6,966 bases of DNA from Ramlibacter sp. (GTDB lineage Bacteria; Pseudomonadota; Gammaproteobacteria; Burkholderiales; Burkholderiaceae_C). The notes under the pieces were generated by a model. The model did not search any database and had not been told where the DNA came from. It saw only the letters and a list, made by a program, of their open reading frames with translations. Every line of letters begins with the position of its first letter. Positions within the stretch are counted from its first letter, which is position 1. The stretch lies in assembly GCA_023701085.1 (NCBI GenBank), contig JAMPXR010000128.1, forward strand, positions 1 to 6,966. The letters run 5' to 3'. This document shows, piece by piece, positions 6,033 through 6,966 of the stretch. A program made the translations under genes and the position numbers.

Positions 6033-6926
6033 CTACAGGAGGCTCTTGAGCAGCTTGCCCATCTCGGACGGGTTGCGGGTGACCTTGAAGCCGCACTCTT
6101 CCATGATCGCCAGCTTGGCTTCGGCGGTGTCGGCCCCGCCCGAAATCAGCGCCCCCGCATGGCCCATGCGTTTGCCCGCCGGCGCCGTCACCCCGGCGAT
6201 GAATCCGACGACGGGCTTCTTCATGTGGTCCTTGCACCAGCGCGCCGCGTCGGCCTCGTCCGGCCCGCCGATTTCGCCGATCATGATCACGGCGTCGGTG
6301 TCCGGATCGTCGTTGAAGGCCTTCATGATGTCGATGTGCTTCAGGCCGTTGATCGGATCGCCGCCGATGCCCACGGCGCTGGACTGGCCCAGGCCGAGCT
6401 CGGTGACCTGCGCGACGGCTTCGTAGGTCAGCGTGCCCGAGCGCGACACCACGCCGATGCGTCCCTTGCGGTGGATGTGGCCGGGCATGATGCCGATCTT
6501 GATCTCGTCGGGCGTGATGAGGCCCGGGCAGTTGGGCCCCAGCAGCAGGGTCTCCTTGCCGCCCGCCGCCACCTTGGCCCTGATCCGGTTGCGCACTTCC
6601 AGCATGTCGCGCACCGGGATGCCTTCCGTGATGCAGATCGCCAGGTCCAGATCGGCCTCGACCGCTTCCCAGACCGCGGCCGCGGCGCCCGCCGGCGGCA
6701 CGTAGATGACCGACACGGTCGCGCCGGTCTGCGCCTTGGCCTCCTTGACCGACGCGAAGATCGGTATGTCGAAGATCTTTTCGCCGGCCTTCTTGGGATT
6801 CACGCCCGCGACGAAGCAGTTCCTGCCGTTGGCGTACTCCTGGCACTTCTCGGTGTGGAACTGGCCGGTCTTGCCCGTGATGCCCTGGGTGATGACCTTG
6901 GTGTCTTTGTTGATGTAAATCGACAT
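6033..6926 (-). CDS. sucD: Succinyl-CoA synthetase (ADP-forming) alpha subunit
   Basis: The 297-residue alpha subunit works with SucC in the TCA cycle, converting succinyl-CoA, ADP and phosphate to succinate, CoA and ATP. The CoA-binding Rossmann region shows [12 protein letters not shown] (14-25), and GVNPKKAG (41-48) and CITEGIPV (98-105) follow. LGPNCPG is at 129-135 and SRSGTLTYE at 161-169. The phosphorylated catalytic histidine is H256 in [10 protein letters not shown]. Length is close to E. coli SucD (289). The ATG at 6926 is preceded by AGGA about eight bases away. sucC is expected just upstream, but the 40 bases to the window edge contain no stop codon in any minus-strand frame, so its end cannot be placed here. 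This is a well-conserved housekeeping gene. Confidence 0.98.
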   Translation of the reverse strand: MSIYINKDTKVITQGITGKTGQFHTEKCQEYANGRNCFVAGVNPKKAGEKIFDIPIFASVKEAKAQTGATVSVIYVPPAGAAAAVWEAVEADLDLAICITEGIPVRDMLEVRNRIRAKVAAGGKETLLLGPNCPGLITPDEIKIGIMPGHIHRKGRIGVVSRSGTLTYEAVAQVTELGLGQSSAVGIGGDPINGLKHIDIMKAFNDDPDTDAVIMIGEIGGPDEADAARWCKDHMKKPVVGFIAGVTAPAGKRMGHAGALISGGADTAEAKLAIMEECGFKVTRNPSEMGKLLKSLL

Positions 6927-6966
6927 GATTCGTCCTGATTCCAGTCGGTGGGAGCGAAGCCGCGGC

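Noticed and set aside
6159..6938. Plus-strand open frame opposite sucD
   Set aside because: The translation is repetitive His/Asp/Arg/Ala sequence typical of antisense reading of a conserved gene.
6927..6966. C-terminal end of sucC
   Set aside because: There is no stop codon in any minus-strand frame in these 40 bases and no recognisable SucC sequence, so sucC cannot be annotated from this window.

Overview
The window is a compact, GC-rich stretch of bacterial chromosome in which every recognisable gene lies on the minus strand. Read in the direction of transcription (right to left) the order is: sucD, a TerC-family membrane protein, a PP2C phosphatase, an FHA-domain protein, a metallo-beta-lactamase-fold protein related to class II cyclic-nucleotide phosphodiesterases, a GAF-containing PilB/GspE-type ATPase, and the start of a type IVa pilin gene that leaves the window at position 1. 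The high GC content, the gene types and their order next to sucD suggest a betaproteobacterium of the Burkholderiales, perhaps the Bordetella/Achromobacter group. That placement comes from remembered gene content, not from a search.

Region 1 (about 5245-6966) is housekeeping: succinyl-CoA synthetase alpha subunit, then a seven-helix TerC/YjbE-type transporter with a GTG start. No convincing terminator separates the two. Region 2 (5006-5244) is a 239-bp gap with two adjacent inverted repeats, and is the likeliest place for a promoter driving the next genes. Region 3 (291-5005) is a tight four-gene run with gaps of 50 bp, 19 bp and a 4-bp ATGA overlap, so it is probably one transcript. It joins a phosphothreonine module (PP2C plus FHA) to a possible cyclic-nucleotide module (MBL-fold phosphodiesterase-like protein plus GAF domain) and a pilus or secretion motor ATPase. 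Region 4 (118-290) is the pilin control region. It has a near-perfect sigma-54 promoter with exact -24/-12 spacing and a perfect inverted repeat centred about 118 bp upstream of the predicted start, where an activator would bind.

Taken together, the window looks like a signalling cassette for type IV pili. A pilin under sigma-54 control sits beside an extra extension-type ATPase whose N-terminus carries a GAF domain and a divergent MshEN domain, and this ATPase is co-expressed with a phosphatase, a phosphopeptide reader and a putative cyclic-nucleotide hydrolase. No Ser/Thr kinase, prepilin peptidase, platform protein or retraction ATPase lies in the window. No RNA genes, mobile elements, CRISPR arrays or broken genes were seen.
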